Positions 6,738-7,894 of a DNA stretch of 7,894 nucleotides are shown in pieces; position 1 is the stretch's first letter, and each line of letters starts with the position of its first letter. The position numbers and the translations under genes were made by a program. Origin of the DNA: Fidelibacterota bacterium (lineage in GTDB: Bacteria > Bipolaricaulota > Bipolaricaulia > UBA7950 > UBA9294). A model generated the notes under the pieces. The model was not told where the DNA came from, did no database searches, and was given only the letters and a program-made list of their open reading frames with translations. The stretch lies in contig JAJRTG010000035.1 of NCBI GenBank assembly GCA_024278395.1, forward strand, positions 1 through 7,894, read 5' to 3'.

Positions 6738-7369
6738 CCTTCTGCCTCCTCCCTCACCGTCGCCGCTTGATCGACCCGCTTGGCCTGGCGGCGACGCAGG
6801 ATCTCGCTCCCCACCACGAACAGGACGATCAACCCGTTCAACGCCACCATCAGCGCCGAGGGGACCTGCACGACCCGCTGCATCTTGTTCGCCCCGGTGA
6901 GGAGGGCCCCGAGGAGGAACGACGCCGGGATCGCCCCGATCGGGTGCAGCTGCCCGAACAGGGCGGCGACTATCCCGTTGAACCCCGCGCTCCCGGTGAA
7001 CCCGAACGCCGATCCGTCGGTGAACATGCGGTGATGCAGCCCCAGGACCTCCACCGCCCCGCCCAGCCCGGCGAGCCCGCCAGCGAGGAGGAGGGACAGG
7101 ACCATGTACCGCTTCACGTTGATCCCCGCCCCCACGGCGGCGCGCAGGTTCTTACCCACGGTGCGGATGCGAAAGCCGATCGTCGTCCGCCAAAGGAAGA
7201 CATAGACCAAAACGGCGAACAGAACCGCTATCGCCGCACCGAGGTGAAGCCGGGTGGGAACGAGCCGGGGGAGATCAGCTGCCCGGGGAAGGCGGGCGGT
7301 CTGCGGGATGAACGAACCGAGCTTCACCTGAAGGGGGTCCATCATCGGGCCGCGCAGGAGGTAGTTCAT
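6734..7369 (-). CDS. nupP: C-terminal part (211 aa) of NupP/YufP-like permease, downstream of an in-frame TAG
   Basis: This open stretch continues the permease reading frame after the TAG at 7385-7387; five codons (IAVFG) separate the stop from the first Met at 7369. It holds the periplasmic region (about 8-40 of this fragment), a membrane segment (about 42-60), the cytoplasmic ATPase-contact loop VGKNLRAAVGAGINV (71-85) and further membrane segments at about 88-110, 128-155 and 168-187. The sequence is well conserved to its end, with no frameshift or second stop. If only the N-terminal half is made, the transporter lacks this docking loop. Re-initiation at 7369 is conceivable, since the stop lies 15 bases before it, but there is no strong ribosome site (only GCGGUAUUCGGG). 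The whole gene, read through the TAG, runs 6734-7834 and has 366 residues, normal for this family. Its TGA overlaps the nupQ start. Confidence 0.85.
   Translation of the reverse strand: MNYLLRGPMMDPLQVKLGSFIPQTARLPRAADLPRLVPTRLHLGAAIAVLFAVLVYVFLWRTTIGFRIRTVGKNLRAAVGAGINVKRYMVLSLLLAGGLAGLGGAVEVLGLHHRMFTDGSAFGFTGSAGFNGIVAALFGQLHPIGAIPASFLLGALLTGANKMQRVVQVPSALMVALNGLIVLFVVGSEILRRRQAKRVDQAATVREEAEG
6745..6750 (-). promoter_or_regulatory. Ribosome binding site of nupQ
   Basis: AGGAGG on the minus strand, 7 bases before the ATG at 6737. It lies inside the last codons of the upstream permease, so nupQ can be initiated both independently and by coupling. Confidence 0.8.
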
Positions 7370-7384
7370 CCCGAATACCGCGAT

Positions 7385-7387
7385 CTA
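7385..7387 (-). other. In-frame amber (TAG) codon inside the nupP-like permease
   Basis: On the minus strand the frame reads ATC ATG CTC AAC TAG ATC GCG GTA, that is I-M-L-N-stop-I-A-V. Relatives typically have Tyr here (T-I-M-L-N-Y-I-A), so a single change of TAC or TAT to TAG explains it. TAG is used as a true stop by two genes in this window (1504-1506 and 4767-4769), which argues against a reassigned code. Possible causes are a base-call error, a recent inactivating mutation, suppression, or programmed readthrough. Confidence 0.9.
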
Positions 7388-7834
7388 GTTGAGCATGATC
7401 GTGCTCAGGATCTCGTTCACGTTGAAATAGGCCTTGAGAAACCCGGCGATCCCTCCCCATATCGCGCCGGCGATCGTCCCGATGAGGAGGGAAGCGAGGA
7501 TGAGGAGCCAGCCGGGCCAGTGGGGGAAGGAGAGGGCCACGGCGGTGGCGGATACGGCCCCCACGACGAGTTGCCCCTCCCCGCCGATATTGAGCACCCC
7601 GCCGCGGAACGAGATGCAGATCCCGAGCCCGACGAAGAGGAGCGGGGTCGCCTTCACGATCGTATCGGCGAGCGCGTTCGTGCTCCCGAACGCCCCGACG
7701 AACAGGGCCTTATAAGCGGCCCACGGATTCGCCCCCAGGAGGGCGAGCATCACCCCACCGATAAGAAGGGCGAGAAGGACGGCGGCGACCGGTGTGAGGT
7801 ACACCAAAAGTTCGCGTCCCTTCCGGCTCCCCAT
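7385..7834 (-). CDS. nupP: N-terminal part (149 aa) of NupP/YufP-like nucleoside-type ABC permease, ends at in-frame TAG
   Basis: This is the N-terminal part of a BPD_transp_2 permease, the larger pore subunit of a nucleoside-type importer. It has a basic N-terminus (1-8), a first membrane segment (about 9-33), the family block ATPLLFVGLGICISFRGG (62-79) running into LNIGGEGQ (81-88), membrane segments at about 90-102 and 109-133, and the conserved FNVNEILSTIMLN (137-149) where the frame meets TAG. The start was taken as ATG at 7834 because AAGGAGGG lies 5 bases upstream; an in-frame TTG at 7852 would add 6 residues but itself overlaps the ribosome site. Read through the TAG, the protein would have 366 residues, a full-length member. 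It starts 14 bases after the stop of the partial gene at the right edge, as expected inside an operon. Whether a working protein is made depends on the nature of the TAG. Confidence 0.87.
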   Translation of the reverse strand: MGSRKGRELLVYLTPVAAVLLALLIGGVMLALLGANPWAAYKALFVGAFGSTNALADTIVKATPLLFVGLGICISFRGGVLNIGGEGQLVVGAVSATAVALSFPHWPGWLLILASLLIGTIAGAIWGGIAGFLKAYFNVNEILSTIMLN

Positions 7835-7838
7835 CCAT

Positions 7839-7846
7839 CCCTCCTT
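7839..7846 (-). promoter_or_regulatory. Ribosome binding site of the nupP-like permease
   Basis: AAGGAGGG on the minus strand, 5 bases (from GGAGG) before the ATG at 7834. It directly follows the TGA (7849-7851) of the frame entering from the right edge. Confidence 0.85.
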
Positions 7847-7848
7847 GA

Positions 7849-7894
7849 TCAACGGGCGGAGACCGCTTCCCGCATCCTCTCCCAGTGCTCGCGC
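7849..7894 (-). CDS. C-terminal end of an unidentified upstream gene, partial (cut by right edge)
   Basis: One minus-strand frame from the right edge reads REHWERMREAVSAR and stops at TGA (7849-7851), just before the ribosome site of the permease gene. The stretch looks like a charged amphipathic helix, as often found at the end of a soluble protein. The stop position and the 14-base gap fit an operon neighbour. Another frame is also open through the edge but reads into the permease start without a natural stop. Only 14 residues are visible, so no family can be named. A nucleoside-metabolism enzyme would make sense by context, but nothing in the residues shows it. Confidence 0.45.
   Translation of the reverse strand, partial: REHWERMREAVSAR

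Noticed and set aside
7385..7387. Genetic code change (TAG read as an amino acid genome-wide).
   Set aside because: Two genes of this window end at TAG at their natural C-termini, so TAG works as a stop here.

Overview
The window (about 62-65% G+C by eye) is a single, tightly packed block of transport genes. All are read from the minus strand, so transcription runs from the right edge to the left edge. Neither end of the operon is inside the window. No RNA gene, mobile element, CRISPR array or long non-coding stretch was seen; the longest gap between genes is 78 bases.

In transcription order the layout is: (1) the last 14 codons of an unidentified gene (7849-7894); (2) a NupP/YufP-type permease (6734-7834), interrupted by one in-frame TAG at 7385-7387; (3) a NupQ/YufQ-type permease (5814-6737) that overlaps it by ATGA; (4) a BMP/PnrA-type substrate-binding protein (4767-5735); (5) a double-domain NupO/YufO-type ATPase (3103-4710); (6) after only 18 bases, a family 5 (DppA/OppA-like) substrate-binding protein (1504-3084); (7) a DppB-type permease (482-1429); (8) a DppC-type permease (1-485), cut by the left edge and overlapping DppB by ATGA.

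Two different importers therefore appear to share one transcript. The first is a nucleoside-type (possibly riboflavin-type) ABC importer with two permeases, a binding protein and one ATPase. The second is a peptide-type importer whose ATPases (DppD/DppF) are not in view and may lie beyond the left edge. Each binding-protein gene has a strong AAGGAGG ribosome site in an A/T-rich start region. Each is also followed, 9-10 bases after a TAG stop, by a G/C-rich intercistronic hairpin. Together these suggest that the binding proteins are made in excess over the membrane parts.

Both binding proteins have Sec signal peptides without a lipobox cysteine, so they are probably free periplasmic proteins of a diderm (two-membrane) bacterium. 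High G+C, GTG/TTG starts (three of the seven complete or start-visible genes), strong Shine-Dalgarno sites and very frequent G-ending codons before ATC would fit deep-branching diderm lineages such as Bipolaricaulota (Acetothermia). That placement is a weak guess that the sequence alone cannot settle.

The points most worth a second look are the amber codon in the first permease, the joining of two importer types in one unit, and the loss of expected ligand-contact aspartates in both binding proteins. Nothing here looks like a wholly new class of system.
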